Assembly: GCA_031841125.1 (NCBI GenBank)
Contig: CM063110.1
Span: forward strand, 14,007,626 to 14,071,625
Reading direction: 5' to 3'
Length of the DNA: 64,000 nt
Origin: Acanthococcus lagerstroemiae
Taxonomy: Eukaryota; Arthropoda; Insecta; Hemiptera; Eriococcidae
Positions within the stretch are counted from its first letter, which is position 1. Each line of letters starts with the position of its first letter. Positions 53,501 through 64,000 of the stretch are shown in pieces. The translations under genes and the position numbers were made by a program. The notes below the pieces were generated by a model. It made no database searches and had not been told where the DNA came from. It worked only from the letters and a program-made list of their open reading frames with translations.

Positions 53501-55910
53501 TGGGCAGATAGGCTCCAGGGAACGAGAAAGAGTCGAAGGGCCACCGGAAAGAAGGAATGCAAATTACACCTCATAATATGTCTTTCGACAAGGAAACTTG
53601 ATAGATCACCACCACCGTATTTCGTACTGCATAAAAAGCACTACTCGAATGTTCCACTTTATCTTTCAAGCTCCTTCATTACATTGGCGGAAAAATACAA
53701 TGAATATTACGTATAATTTAAACCTTCTCAATAAAATTCTGAATAGACTCAATTAAAAGTTCTCATTAGATTAGATAGCGATTGCGTCCGCACTTTTACG
53801 AACTCCTTTATTGATTAATTTTTGGATAAACTTGAGATATAGAAGATACGATCGATTCATACGCAGAGAACACCTGGGTTCGGTATAAAATCGACCTCGA
53901 AGTCACCGTGGCCATCGAGATGGCAGTCCTCGCAAAGTTATTCAACCAACTAAGCACACAACAACCTGCTCTGGGTGCAGCTACATATGAGCAGAGGTTA
54001 TCGGCTTTAGCTGAATGTAATTAGTGGAGCAGACGTAAAACGAGTCATCGACATTCTGCTCATAGATGTCGTATCTGCCATAACCGTTTCGCTCCCAACG
54101 GGACACCGTTTGTCCCACCGGTTTTTGAAAAATTCTACTGGGTCAAATATACGTTGGAAACAGTGCTAGTTGTATCCCACTGGTAGAGTACCTATAGAAG
54201 CATATTTTAGCTTACTCACGTCTCGGTAGATGGCGTGGTTGTTTCGTTAATAATTTTTTTGACTCTCATTACTCTACCAGTGAGACATACACTGCCCCAG
54301 GTCTACCGACACCGGATTCGTATTATGGAGAATCTATTAAACAATTTCCATTAAAAAAATAATTGAAATAGGGGGGAAAATGGGGAGCAAAAGGGATAAA
54401 GTATGACTTACAGACACGTACAAGAGTCCATTTTTTCATATTATTGTGACCACAGTGAAGGTTACCAGACGAGATCAGGAAAAACAAAAAGAGAAAAACG
54501 TAATATACTCGTAAGACATAAACAAAGCAAACATAATTAAGAAAATACGAAAAATAATTTTTTGCTGTTTTGCATAAAAAATACCTTTTCTTGCACAGCT
54601 CTTGATTTTTCGTTTTCATCAAGCAAAAAAAAAAAAAAAGAGAAAAAGTTCTCTCAAGAAAAAAGTACTCCTTTCCAGTACATGACTTCAAAGCTATTTT
54701 ATTCCTGTAGTAGACGCCAAGAAATTCTGATTTTTCTTTTAACCTAAGGTAAAAATATGAACCTGTGTCAGGATGAGTACACTATGGTACCAGTAATACA
54801 GCCAACAGGATCCAAAGTAGTCCATTCAACCAGATACACTGTAAAAACCGAAAGGTGAGTACTCTTATCCACCTATCCTAAGTACGAAGGTACCATTACA
54901 CTAAGATTATACACCTGATCTCGCATTATAACGCATCTCGAAACAAAGGCTTCCTTTTCTTGGAGTTCCACACTAGGTGCACAACTGACCTCTCTGGCCG
55001 ATACCTGCTTGCCCTTGTTGTTGTTGTTATTATATTCCTTAGTCTTTCGACCAATAGGTTGCATTTCTCCACTTTTTCTCTCCTGTGCTTATCTTTTCAT
55101 CTTTGAGAAGGAGTCACACTTTGTATCTTTTATTATCCGCTCTTCATAGCTCGGGCATAGGAGACAGACACCGAAGCATTGGAAAGCTAAGAATGCCATA
55201 TTATCACGATTCGACGTACAGAAATATGTGTATGGAAGACTGAAGACGATCCTATCCCTCATATTAGTGGATTAGAATTGTACCGATCTCAGATGCATGA
55301 TGTGATACGAAGCGTAATAAAGGCGTCTCCAAGAAGCTTAAATTTTTTTCTTAAACGCCTTCTTCAAATCTTGGGTGCGTCTTAGAATCGAAGGCATCTC
55401 AGATTCGGTAAAATACGGTAACAATATCCTGGCCATCTCGAATTTTTTAATCATTCATTCATCTCTCTCTTCAGTTTAATTGCTTACTCATCATGTCTAC
55501 TTCCGTCCTTTCCGTTCTGACGTTTATCGGTAGCCCGCCAGCACGATGGAAGATTTTTACTCCGAAATATTATTACTAGTAGTTCCCATCAATGTGGCGG
55601 AGACTCTCAGGAAATAGATCAGGGTTTATTTGTCGGAGTTTTCTTTTTCCTATGTGTTTTTAGTTTTTTCTTTAAGCCCCCTCACCACGCCAAGGTAGTA
55701 TACACAGAGGAGGACTGCCCTTCTGGCAAACCTAATTAAAAGCGCAACGTGATGTCCCCGACAGAGGAAGCAGTACTCCTGCTCCATCTCCGCTGGGTAA
55801 GTCTTACAGAAGCATCATATCCACAGTGTGCACAACTTTAGCAAGATGATGAGACTGCCCCCAGCACCGAGTGTCGGCCTAGTACTAGAGTACTATAGTT
55901 GTTACACTAA
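53501..55910. other. Non-coding DNA, nothing recognised
   Basis: It has poly(A)/poly(T) runs and short frames without motifs. The 122-codon minus frame at 54323-54691 is Phe/Tyr/Lys-rich low complexity and not convincing. At 55675-55705 the string CCCCTCACCACGCCAAGGTA matches 48565-48585 in the opposite orientation, so part of a dispersed repeat is present. Confidence 0.45.
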
Positions 55911-56089
55911 GGATACTATAGTTACACACGGGTATAATGAGCCGCCATTTTGATTCGCACCGCGCCCGTGAATGTCGAATCTGGTCGAATCCGACAACGC
56001 GAAGCGTACCACGTAGTCAATTCCGCATCGACGGGCGCGGTGCGAATCAAAATGGCGGCTCATTATACCTGTGTGTAACTATAGTATCC
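55911..56089. mobile_element. Foldback element, 64-bp arms, CCGCCATTTTGA family
   Basis: Arms 55911-55974 and 56026-56089 are inverted with 61 of 64 matches. They start GGATACTATAGTTACACA and include GAGCCGCCATTTTGATTCGC. The 51-bp centre contains GCGAAGCGTACCACGTAGTC, which is shared with the element at 4683-4855. Confidence 0.93.
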
Positions 56090-56090
56090 C

Positions 56091-56238
56091 TAGTTACACA
56101 GGTATATTGGATCGCCATTTTGATTCCCAAGTTAGTCCGAGCATTCTCGGACACGCTCGCACCCGTTCACGAACGCTGATCAAGGATGGTCGGGCTATGT
56201 GGGAATCAAAACAGCGGTCCTTTACACCCGTGTGAAAC
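56091..56238. mobile_element. Second, diverged foldback element next to the first
   Basis: TAGTTACACAGGTATATTGG with ATCGCCATTTTGATTCCCA on the left is answered on the right by TGGGAATCAAAACAGCGG and TTTACACCCGTGTGAAACT. The arms (about 39 bp) match imperfectly. It starts one base after the end of the 55911 element and uses the same arm vocabulary, so the pair probably arose by insertion of one at the end of the other or by tandem duplication. Confidence 0.75.
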
Positions 56239-57288
56239 TGTAAAACCTTATTAGTACAGGCTGCCACGCACAATAAGTATCCCAGTTGCGAGTCCCTGAA
56301 CTCCTGTTCAGGTATCCCAGTTCCTTACCGCAGCTGACTCTGTTCTTAGTGCGAGACGTCACTCACATTTTTTGGCTCTGACTTGGCGAGATGGAGCATC
56401 GCTGAGTGCACGCCCTTCAGTGGCACATTTCCCATAGCATTCACTTAGGAAAATTCCTCTTTGGGCACATTTGGAAATGAAGACAAATGAGTTCTTAAAA
56501 ATTTAAATTACTTGAAGGTCACTAATTTTGTAGGTGAAGCTTCCAGTCATCGTTATTGCTGACGCCAATCCTTTATCTCGTTTATATCTGCGGATTATTC
56601 ATAACGCACTAACTGAACTATCATGTCGTAATTTGTACCATGCATTTGTGATAAAATACACGAGTAAAAATCGTAGTAAAATCAATATTCTCAAAAATTA
56701 TCAGAAGGAATCGGATGTATAGTTCTATATTATCAGGAAGAGCAAACGTTCACACATATTTACACGGAGAGGTGCGTCAAAGGACTAGAAACAAAGGAAA
56801 ACTGCAAAATAGTGTTATAACATAGTTCTTTCTTACTTTGAAATTGAACGTATGCACTCTTTTTACTTTTAACTAACCCAAGAATAACAACGAGTAATTT
56901 CCACAATAGGCAACCGAATTTAGTCATGCGTGTAAATAATTCACTATGGTATGGTTCGAAGAGACAAAGTTTATTTTCTTTTCAATTTTACTGTCTTTAC
57001 AGAACTGATAATTTCGATTAGAATAGTGTTGGTAGAGCAAAAGATATGCGCACAACTTCCCCAAATTTCCCCATCCCATGCAATCTACATATGCAGCATT
57101 CATTACTACCCTCTTCCTGGATAGTGGATTCATGACAGAAAAACCATAATATATTTTTCCATTCAGTGAGATTTCACACCCTCTATTGTCATAATAACAA
57201 AATCCCGCTTACTTACAGAACAATAGTTCAGATAAACACAATATGAGCACAAATTCAGACAAACTAGAACACAACATACAGGGGTATG
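56239..57288. other. Non-coding DNA, nothing recognised
   Basis: Only short frames without motifs occur (62 aa at 56534, 69 aa on minus at 57133). No inverted repeat or known repeat was recognised. Confidence 0.45.
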
Positions 57289-57519
57289 AAGGGTAAAGAA
57301 TCAAAACTCACATTTGCTATTTTACTTCAAGGGCGCAAATAGGCAAAATACAGTACACGGGTGCAGGAATATCTTTGCAGCGCCTGTGAACGTGGAGTAT
57401 GTTATACATATCGCACATTCACAGGCGCTGCAAACATATTCCTGCACCCGTGTACAGTGTTTTGCCTATTTGCGCCCTTGAAGTAAAATGGCAAATGTGA
57501 GTTTTGATTCTTTACCCTT
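57289..57519. mobile_element. Foldback element with 100-bp, 96% identical arms
   Basis: Arms 57291-57390 and 57418-57517 are inverted, of equal length, and differ at 4 positions. Two further bases match outside. The spacer is 27 bp. The arms start GGGTAAAGAATCAAAACTCA and include CAAGGGCGCAAATAGGCAAA. No target duplication was identified. As RNA or single-stranded DNA it would form one long hairpin. Confidence 0.95.
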
Positions 57520-58330
57520 TAACTGAACCCGAACCAGTTCAGCAGCAGTAAAAATTACAAATATCATTCATCAGAATTACTGCCGTAATATGAAGCACAT
57601 GTACCTAATATAATAAACTAATTCTCTCTTCTCTTCTTGGAATTCAAAATTGTATACTTTTGCATCGAAAGTGCCCACTCTGTCGGTCACAGTTTTTGAG
57701 ATACAGCCATTTTTCCGAGAAAAAAGAATCGAAATTTACCGGAAATAAGATTTTTTCTGTTTCGGGTACTTCAAACCTGGGCCTATGACGTAACGACTGT
57801 GAAATTTCGATTCCGCCGTATTTTATCCACTTTAGGACAGTGTCGAGTGAGAAAGGGCCCACTTTGTCGATACCGGTCCCCCCTCTCTGTGTACAATGGT
57901 AGCCTGTGAACCAGTGTTTTGCAGCCGAAAAATTCAGTTTCGGCGTCTGGCTTCAACTTTTGACCTTGATAAAATATACGGCGGAACACAGCTTTTAACG
58001 TTTGACTTTTAGCTGTCGCCATACATGTTTTTGATATTACTAAGCTGGTTTTTGGCTTTAAGAAGATTTTAGCTGAATACGGCATCAGCTTTCGGGCTTC
58101 AGGTATTTTTGTTGAAGCAAACGATTTTTCTTTCAGAGCTTACTTTTTACATTCATTTTTATGAAAGGGCTTCTCACATCTTCGGCTGATGCCCTACGCC
58201 CCTGAAAGATTAGTACAGGAGAGAAAGAAGTGGAGAGACGCAATCTACTAGTCGAGAGACTAAGGAGAATAACCACTGAAGACCATTTATTTTATCATAT
58301 TTAATAATGATTCTAAGGCGATACATAAAT
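57520..58330. other. Non-coding DNA with an RTE tail scrap
   Basis: At 58207-58253 the reading RLVQERKKWRDAIY then a stop matches the tail of RTE-like LINEs, as at 12612. The overlapping minus frames at 57644-58085 (72 and 100 aa) have no recognisable domain. Confidence 0.45.
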
Positions 58331-58954
58331 TAGTGATGTCGATCGTTTACTCGATCAAAAATGATCGATCACGATCATCTCGATAAGACTCGATCTTTTT
58401 CGATAATCGAGCTCAGGGCGATCATTATGATCGATCATGTCATTGTGACATGATCGATTGATCGATCGTGAAGAATAAGAAAAGAGACCATTGGTAGGTA
58501 AGTATGAGTTCCTTTCTATCAACGACTTCTCTGAACACAGAAATGAATGCGTTTTTTTAAAGTTGACTTAGAAAAGGACCTAATAGAGAATGTTTTTAGG
58601 TATTTTCTGTTTTTGCTAAACATTTTTATATTTTGCAGCCAACACAGTGGAGAGGAGAGTGCATTGGCATTGATAATATTCGGACTGTGCAAACAACCAC
58701 AACAACGCCGAAACTAAACCCAACTGATAAGCAAACGGTGATGGTTGATGGTTACTTTGACTCTCATAAGAAAAACACACATTTTTGTGATGGAAATGAA
58801 TATCTATCTGTTGTATGCCTCTGGGTACTTGACACTGTAGTTTGTGATCGATCATCAGAAAGATCGATCATTTCCCAGTAAGATCAATCATGATCGATCT
58901 TACTGGACAATGATGATCGATCGATCATGGTTTTTGTAATGATCGACATCATTA
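58331..58954. mobile_element. hAT element, 624 bp, perfect 8-bp duplication, GATCGATC-rich ends
   Basis: The flanks are ACATAAAT on both sides (58323-58330 and 58955-58962). The ends TAGTGATGTCGATC and, inverted, TAATGATGTCGATC match at 13 of 14. The outer 120-150 bp at each end are packed with GATCGATC and ATCATGATCGAT palindromes. The middle (58633-58881) holds an 82-codon frame with no motif I recognise; it might be a remnant of transposase coding sequence. The element is non-autonomous. Confidence 0.92.
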
Positions 58955-59295
58955 ACATAAATATAAATTGTTTTCAATTAAATTTTGCTCATGTCAACTT
59001 TTTATTTGGGTCCATCATCAAAAATCAAGGGGAAAAGAGGATTCGTTTATTTGTCAGTTTCAATTCTATCCATAAACTCAAATTGTAGAAAGTTCATAGT
59101 GAAGAGACTATATTCTACAGAAATGAGAAACTGAAATCACGCCGATCACAAAATTCCAATTTTAAAAAGACGCAAAACACGGATCAGAGAATAGGGAAGC
59201 GGGTAAAGATAAAATGACAATGAGATAACCAGATACACAAAAAACATTTAAAACAGATTGACTTTGTGCCTTATACTGGTTTAATAAAGCTATTA

Positions 59296-59400
59296 CAGGG
59301 TGTCCGTTCTTGTTCGGAAATGATTTTCCCTGACTTCTTCAGGTTTTCCAACCCTTTTTTTTTCTTTCAGTTTTCCAAACCCTTCAAATACGAATTACGC
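59296..59400 (+). repeat. Fragment of the CAGGGT...CCCTGACTT MITE family
   Basis: ACAGGGTGTCCGTTCTTGTT followed by TTTTCCCTGACTTCTTCAGG and TTTTCCAACCC resembles one end of the MITE at 34675-34962. Only one end is visible. Confidence 0.5.
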
Positions 59401-60324
59401 ATGCAAGGGGGGGGGGTTAAATTATTTCGAACATCGTGAGCGGCGAATGGTGTAAAAATTTAATGATGGAAGTAAAAGCGCTCTGGGGTGCAGCGTGGTG
59501 CGATGTCAATTGAATTGGTTGGAACTAAATGGTGTTAAGTCCAAAAAATCGCACTTTTCAGTAAGTGAAAAAACTGTTTTATTCGAACATTTGAAAATCG
59601 TGGAATACGTCCTTCAGGGTGATGGTAGAGGGTCCACAAAGACAACTTTTAAGCCCGGTCCGGTCGAATAAAATTTTGATGGACCGGAGCTGGGGGGGGG
59701 GGGTTCAAAGTTTTTGGACTTAGACCCTTTTGGTTCTGAACTTTTTTTTGCAGTTTTACGACTCGAAATTGCCCCCTCCCTTTTGTAGCCAGACATAAAG
59801 GCGTCACTTTCGTCTTGATTCCATTTCAATCGAGCAAAATCCCTGCTTGTTAGAAAAAAAAGTTCTGAAGCTGTATTGGGAAATTGAGATTTCGTTTTTG
59901 AAAATATCACTTTTCAGGTATAAAAATGCAAAAAGGGGGAGTGGGCCGGAATTCTTCATTTATTTCTATTTTTTACACTAAAATACACCATTTTCAAACA
60001 ATTTCTGGAAAAAATCCATTTTTGGAAAAAATTTTAATACAAAAAAATGAAAGAAAGCGATAATGCCAAAGCTGCTTCACGAAATTTTGACCACACCAAC
60101 AGATCCGCGATACTTCAATACCCCATAATCCGTGAGAAAAGCAAAAATGACACAAGTGGACTTAGTTCCTTTTAGTTCTAACCGGTTCAATCAACAACGT
60201 CATAGATTTTTTTTTCGAGTGACTTAATGCCGACCGTGAGGGGGGAGGGGAAGAATAAAATTCGAAAATTGGTTTACAGGTTTCCGAGGTCGCTGCATTC
60301 GATTTCAGGGGTAATTTTTGGATC

Positions 60325-60585
60325 CTGTCCCTCTTGGTGCGACCCATATGAGGTAGCAAGAGCGTAGGACAAGCAACGGTTGACTCGAAATTCACCCTTT
60401 CTAATTAAGGTCACCGAATAGGGTAAAAATACAGTCTTATTTATTCAAAGTGTTGCTAATAGAAAATAACGTCGTAAAAATTTCTCAACTGAAAAAGCAC
60501 AGGAGCTTAAATTTGGTCCAGATTAAAAATTGGAAGCGGTATTCGAAATCAGCGACACAAAACCACCCCCCATTTCGATACTTCT
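60325..60585 (+). repeat. Dispersed direct repeat D4, copy 2
   Basis: It matches 44205-44465 over about 260 bp with scattered substitutions (AAGTGTTGCTAATAGAAAAT, AACGTCGTAAA, GCACAGGAGCTTAAATTTGG). Between 58955 and 62279 I see no gene other than short frames without motifs. Confidence 0.85.
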
Positions 60586-61610
60586 GGAAGGTGGTGACGG
60601 CGTGTAGTGTTAGCCGTGCGCAACAGTAAACTTTTTTTGGTGTCCTTGGAAACTTTCTGTCCGATATCCCGATAACATATTTTGAGAACAAAGGGAGGAA
60701 GGTTACACTATTCGACTACGTCATTAAAAATTGACCACTCTCGAAAGAAGACAGAAACTTCACCGTCAAAAAAGGAAGACATACAATACACATTGCATCA
60801 CATACGATTTCAAACCTGAAACATACTCTACTTATTTACCATGATCCTTTGAAAAATGCTCTAATTTACTCATTTCTACGCAAGGGGTCAAGGCCAGCAT
60901 TCTGGCATAAAAATATAATTTTAAACCTGATGATTTTCAAATTTCATTTTCCCCGTGTATAACTGCCAGAACAGGCACTTATTGTGATTCCGAGGTTAAC
61001 CTGGTAACTCTACCTATAGATTACACCGATTTCGGCAATTTGCAAAGCTGTTACATAGAAATAGACCTCCTTTAAATGCTTCGCATCTAATCTTGCGAAA
61101 TTTTCGGTCACGTTTTAGAAACACCTCTCAATACGGCAGACATGGAAAGTCGAGGGAGTACGAACAGGTCCTCTTGACTAACGTTACATTGGTTCAATAA
61201 GTTTCCGCAGGCTCCTGAATATTTTCCAACCAGTCTTATATTTTTTTTTTCTTACGTTATGAAACAGCATCGAGTACTGGTCACAGAGCCACAAAACTGG
61301 TTATTGAAAACATCCTCCCCCGCTTTTGAATAGTCTTACCTAAATCGATTCCAAATGTGGAGTGCGTCAAAACGTGCCATCAACTATCGCGTACATTATG
61401 AACGTGACTCACGTTAACGAACAACGAAGAAATTCTACAATTAGCCGGCATATTCATAGTGAGTAATTAATGGAACGCAGTTATAACTCGCCTAGTTCTC
61501 GGGAGTAATTGAGGCTCGGTTAAATCACAACCCGGATATTACCTCAATCGCTCCAAAATGACTCATTCACATTCTGTCTCGAAAAGTATCTTTCGTAACT
61601 TCTATACACA

Positions 61611-61847
61611 TTGGAGAAGCATCAACAAGTATTAGACAAAAATGGAAACAGACACGAAGCAAAAATTACTAAACGTATACGATTAACTCGAGTGCATGGA
61701 AACGTGGTTCTTCATTATTCTCTAAATAGGGACCCAAGGAGGGACGAATGGGAGAACGAAAGCAGTCGAATTTGTAAGTCATTCGATGAATTCGTCGACT
61801 TCGAGAGGGAAAATGAAATCAGCACATTTGAAGTCCACGCCAGGTGA
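61611..61847 (+). CDS. Unrecognised 78-codon open frame ending at a donor-like site
   Basis: It reads QQVLDKNGNRHEAKITKRIR, then VVLHYSLNRDPRRDEWENES and ending FEVHAR. The last coding bases CCAG are followed by GTGAGAAATG, a good splice donor, and the composition is more even than the surroundings. No start codon, acceptor or partner exon was confirmed and I do not recognise the peptide. It could be an exon of an unknown gene, transposon debris or chance. Confidence 0.2.
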   Translation: MEKHQQVLDKNGNRHEAKITKRIRLTRVHGNVVLHYSLNRDPRRDEWENESSRICKSFDEFVDFERENEISTFEVHAR

Positions 61848-62278
61848 GAAATGAATTCGCGAAAATTCGGCAACCGCTAAAATTTAGTGTATAAATATAT
61901 TTGACCTTCCTAATGGACATACTAGAAGTTCCCGAGAATCCCAGTGTTGAAACCGAATTCAACGATTTCGAAAAATGCCATAAATTGCAATATTTCAAAA
62001 AACTATTATTATGGGCCTCAACCCCTTTTTTTGGCTTCTGGGAGGGAGGGGGGTGTCACATAACTAAATACGGAATCGAATTCAGAAACATGGAAAACTT
62101 ATGAATCAACTCTCACCACCAATTTCATTTTTCCGGGGCACTAGTTCGCATGCCCAACTCGGCTTACATGTTAAGAATGGCTAGAATGACTTAAAATTTA
62201 CAGTCGCTAAACTCATTTCTGGTAACGATTTGACCATAAATATCAAACAAATTGTGTCACCTAGAGAAGGGCTCATGA

Positions 62279-63150
62279 TTAAACAGCGGTGACGAAAGCA
62301 CTTGAAAGGCTCCTGAACCTGCCACCATTGCTCACTACTACAGAAGCAGCTGCGATCATGGGGGTTGATCGTCTGGGCCAACCAAACCTCCGAGGCCAAA
62401 GAAACAGGCCATGGAAGGATATGGAAGATGGCGGGAATGATTGACAAATGTTTCGGGGTACCGATGGACAGAATTGCGGTGGAACACTTCTTTGACAAGC
62501 CATACCGGGCAATAGTACCCACACGGGAGGTATCTCTTTTTCTAATTTTGCTCTCAACCCGAGCCCTGGAATCCGCCCTTTCGAGCATTACCTCAGAGAC
62601 GTCGGGGAGGCTGTTAGGGCTGTCTTAGCCCTCTTCCGTTCTCACCGAAGAAAACCCGGCCTAGGCTGAAATATGGCAAGTTGCTACGTGGGCTCAAACC
62701 CGGGACCTTCGGAATCCGAGACGAACGCGCTATCCACTCGGCCAACCAGACCCCCTCACACGGGAGGTATGGAAAATGAGGGGGTCAAGCATACTAGGAA
62801 AAGAGGAGCATGCGCGGTTTATAGATCATTCAAGAATGACCAAGGAGCAGCAATCGGAATCACGAATACAAAGGATGCTGACAACTATTCAATGGCACTG
62901 GGTGAGGGCGTCAATATCCTCCGAGCAGAGGTAATGGCGATCACGGTGGCCGATGGTAGAAGGCAGCAGAAGGGCTAGCAGTTATTTAGGCAGTATCGAC
63001 ACACCAAACTACATCCTTGGTGGTGGCGGACTGGATTAACATACCATACACCCTTGCTCAGGAGAACCGTGTCATCATACTATGGAAACAAGGTCACTGC
63101 CGCATTAAAGGAAACATGATCGCACGTAAGCTTGAAAAGGAGGGCATAAA
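62279..63150 (+). pseudogene. LINE RNase H region, split by a SINE
   Basis: Before the SINE: AVTKALERLLNLPPLLTTTE and EAAAIM, the string that links reverse transcriptase and RNase H in many insect jockey/R1-type LINEs, then DRIAVEHFFDKPYRAIVPTR. After it: RKRGACAVYRSF, YSMALGEGVNILRAEVMAIT, matching an RNase H core with the G-E/A-x-x-x-x-L-R/Q-A-E-V-x-A-I motif that carries a catalytic Glu. Stops and frameshifts follow to about 63150. It is a dead fragment. Confidence 0.75.
62534..62756 (-). mobile_element. tRNA-derived SINE, copy 2, perfect 14-bp duplication
   Basis: On the minus strand it begins GGGGTCTGGTTGGCCGAGTG with GATAGCGCGTTCGTCTCGG, then GGTCCCGGGTTTGAGCCC, AGGGCTAAGACAGCCCTAAC and an A-rich end. 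The flanks CACACGGGAGGTAT are identical on both sides (62520-62533 and 62757-62770). It lies inside the LINE RNase H, so it is younger. Similar to 43772-43997 with about 85% identity by eye. Confidence 0.95.
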
Positions 63151-63193
63151 ATTTTTATTTATTTGTCTTAATTTATATTATTTTACTCAATGG

Positions 63194-63441
63194 CAGAGGC
63201 GAAACTTGACTTTCAGTATGGGGAGGGGGGGGGGAGAAGAAAAATTTGCCGACAAAATCTTTTAAAAATTAAAAATTTGCCGATTTTATAATCGAAATAT
63301 TTTGAATTGAAAAAGAAAATAAATAAACAAACAAACATTCCTAAAAAATGAAAAATTCAAATGGACTGTTCCAAGATTTGCCGTCTGCCAAATTATTGGG
63401 GAGATGTTTCACCCCCCACGCCCCCTATAGTTCCATCCCTG
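63194..63441. mobile_element. hAT-type MITE, CAGAGGCGAAACT family, 248 bp
   Basis: Ends CAGAGGCGAAACTTGAC and (inverted) CAGGGATGGAACT. The flanks CTCAATGG (63186-63193) and CTTCATGG (63442-63449) match at 6 of 8. The interior shares TTTGCCGACAAAATCTTTTA and the GAAAATAAATAAACAAACAA block with 37402-37661. This shows the small MITE can exist alone, without the cargo found at 35745. Confidence 0.85.
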
Positions 63442-63479
63442 CTTCATGGCTTGCTGGTGCTTACAGTATTGTACCAAGT

Positions 63480-64000
63480 ACACTCTTATTAATATAGACA
63501 GGCAGGAGAGACGCCTTCTCCCAGCCTCAGCACTCAGTGGCCCATTTCTGAGCATAAGCTGTGCATAATTCAGCCCACTTTCTTCCATTTTTGGCAGTTA
63601 ATTACCATTGCTGGCCTGCCACCTGTCCACCTTCGTCGATCCACCTTGTCACTGGTCTCCCCCATTTGCGTTTTCCCGTAGGTTTCCATATAGTTAGTAT
63701 CCTGTTCCATCTACAGATGGATTCTCTAGCTATACATATGTCCAGCATATTCAAGTCTTAGCTTTTTGACAGTAGTTCCCACTCCTTTGGCTTTTGTTTT
63801 TCTCATTATATCCAAGATAATGATTTTATCTTCAAAATACTGCGGCCAGGTCTGGGCACCATACGTAAGCACTACGATTACTGTGCTTTCAAAAATGTTT
63901 ATCTTTGATTTCAAGCTTGATTTACTATTCCAGAATATTTCATAACTCCAAAATGCCCTCCACGCGTTAGCTCTTATAGTTTCAAGTTCTTTTTCAGATC
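63480..64000 (-). pseudogene. RTE-like LINE, thumb and C-terminus, runs off the window
   Basis: On the minus strand: a Trp-rich stretch with RANAWRAFW, SKINIFESTVIVVLTYGAQT, KKLRLEYAGHM, then MGETSDKVDRRRWTGG. L-T-Y-G-A-Q-T-W and W/Y-A-G-H-x are the usual C-terminal landmarks of RTE/BovB-like reverse transcriptases. Frameshifts are present. The catalytic part, if present, lies beyond 64000. Confidence 0.8.

Noticed and set aside
54323..54691. 122-aa minus-strand frame
   Set aside because: It is low-complexity Phe/Tyr/Lys sequence from AT-rich DNA, with no motif or splice context.

Overview
The window is animal nuclear DNA, almost certainly from an insect or another arthropod. It is AT-rich, has small exons separated by large introns, and is dense with insect-type transposable elements (jockey- and RTE-like LINEs, mariner, pogo-like elements, hAT elements and MITEs, foldback elements, a tRNA-derived SINE) and satellite DNA. 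I cannot name the species. No bacterial operon, CRISPR array or ribosomal RNA is visible.

There is one clear host gene, on the minus strand. Twelve exons between 50335 and 15979 join in phase, with consensus GT/AG borders, into about 727 codons of a TMEM63 protein (OSCA/TMEM63/CSC1 family, mechanically and osmotically gated cation channels). The first exon or exons, which should carry the start codon and the first membrane helix, were not found and probably lie beyond 64000. The stop codon is at 15979-15981, with a possible poly(A) signal at 15930-15935.

Layout. 1-1806: ten copies of a 183-bp satellite. 1807-15900: intergenic DNA with foldback elements, fragments of a hAT-like unit, a GAGT-rich minisatellite and decayed LINE ends. 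15979-50335: the TMEM63 gene. Its intron 10 (16619-25452) is largely one transposon block, including a 2.66-kb element with 66-bp terminal inverted repeats whose interior is a satellite-like array. Intron 7 has a dead mariner. Intron 5 has a pogo-like MITE. Intron 2 holds a jockey-like LINE broken by hAT insertions nested several levels deep. Intron 1 holds several RTE-like LINE fragments, a gypsy-like 3' end, a SINE and a hAT MITE inside a LINE endonuclease. 50540-64000: a minisatellite, four foldback elements, a hAT element with a perfect 8-bp target duplication, and an RNase H-bearing LINE interrupted by a SINE with perfect 14-bp target duplications.

Apart from TMEM63 nothing here looks like a working gene set. 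The most unusual structures are the inverted-repeat element filled with a satellite array, the possible composite hAT unit flanked by its own MITEs (its cargo is also at 9.7-10.7 kb), and the dimeric satellite. All family calls come from reading motifs by eye; no database search was possible.
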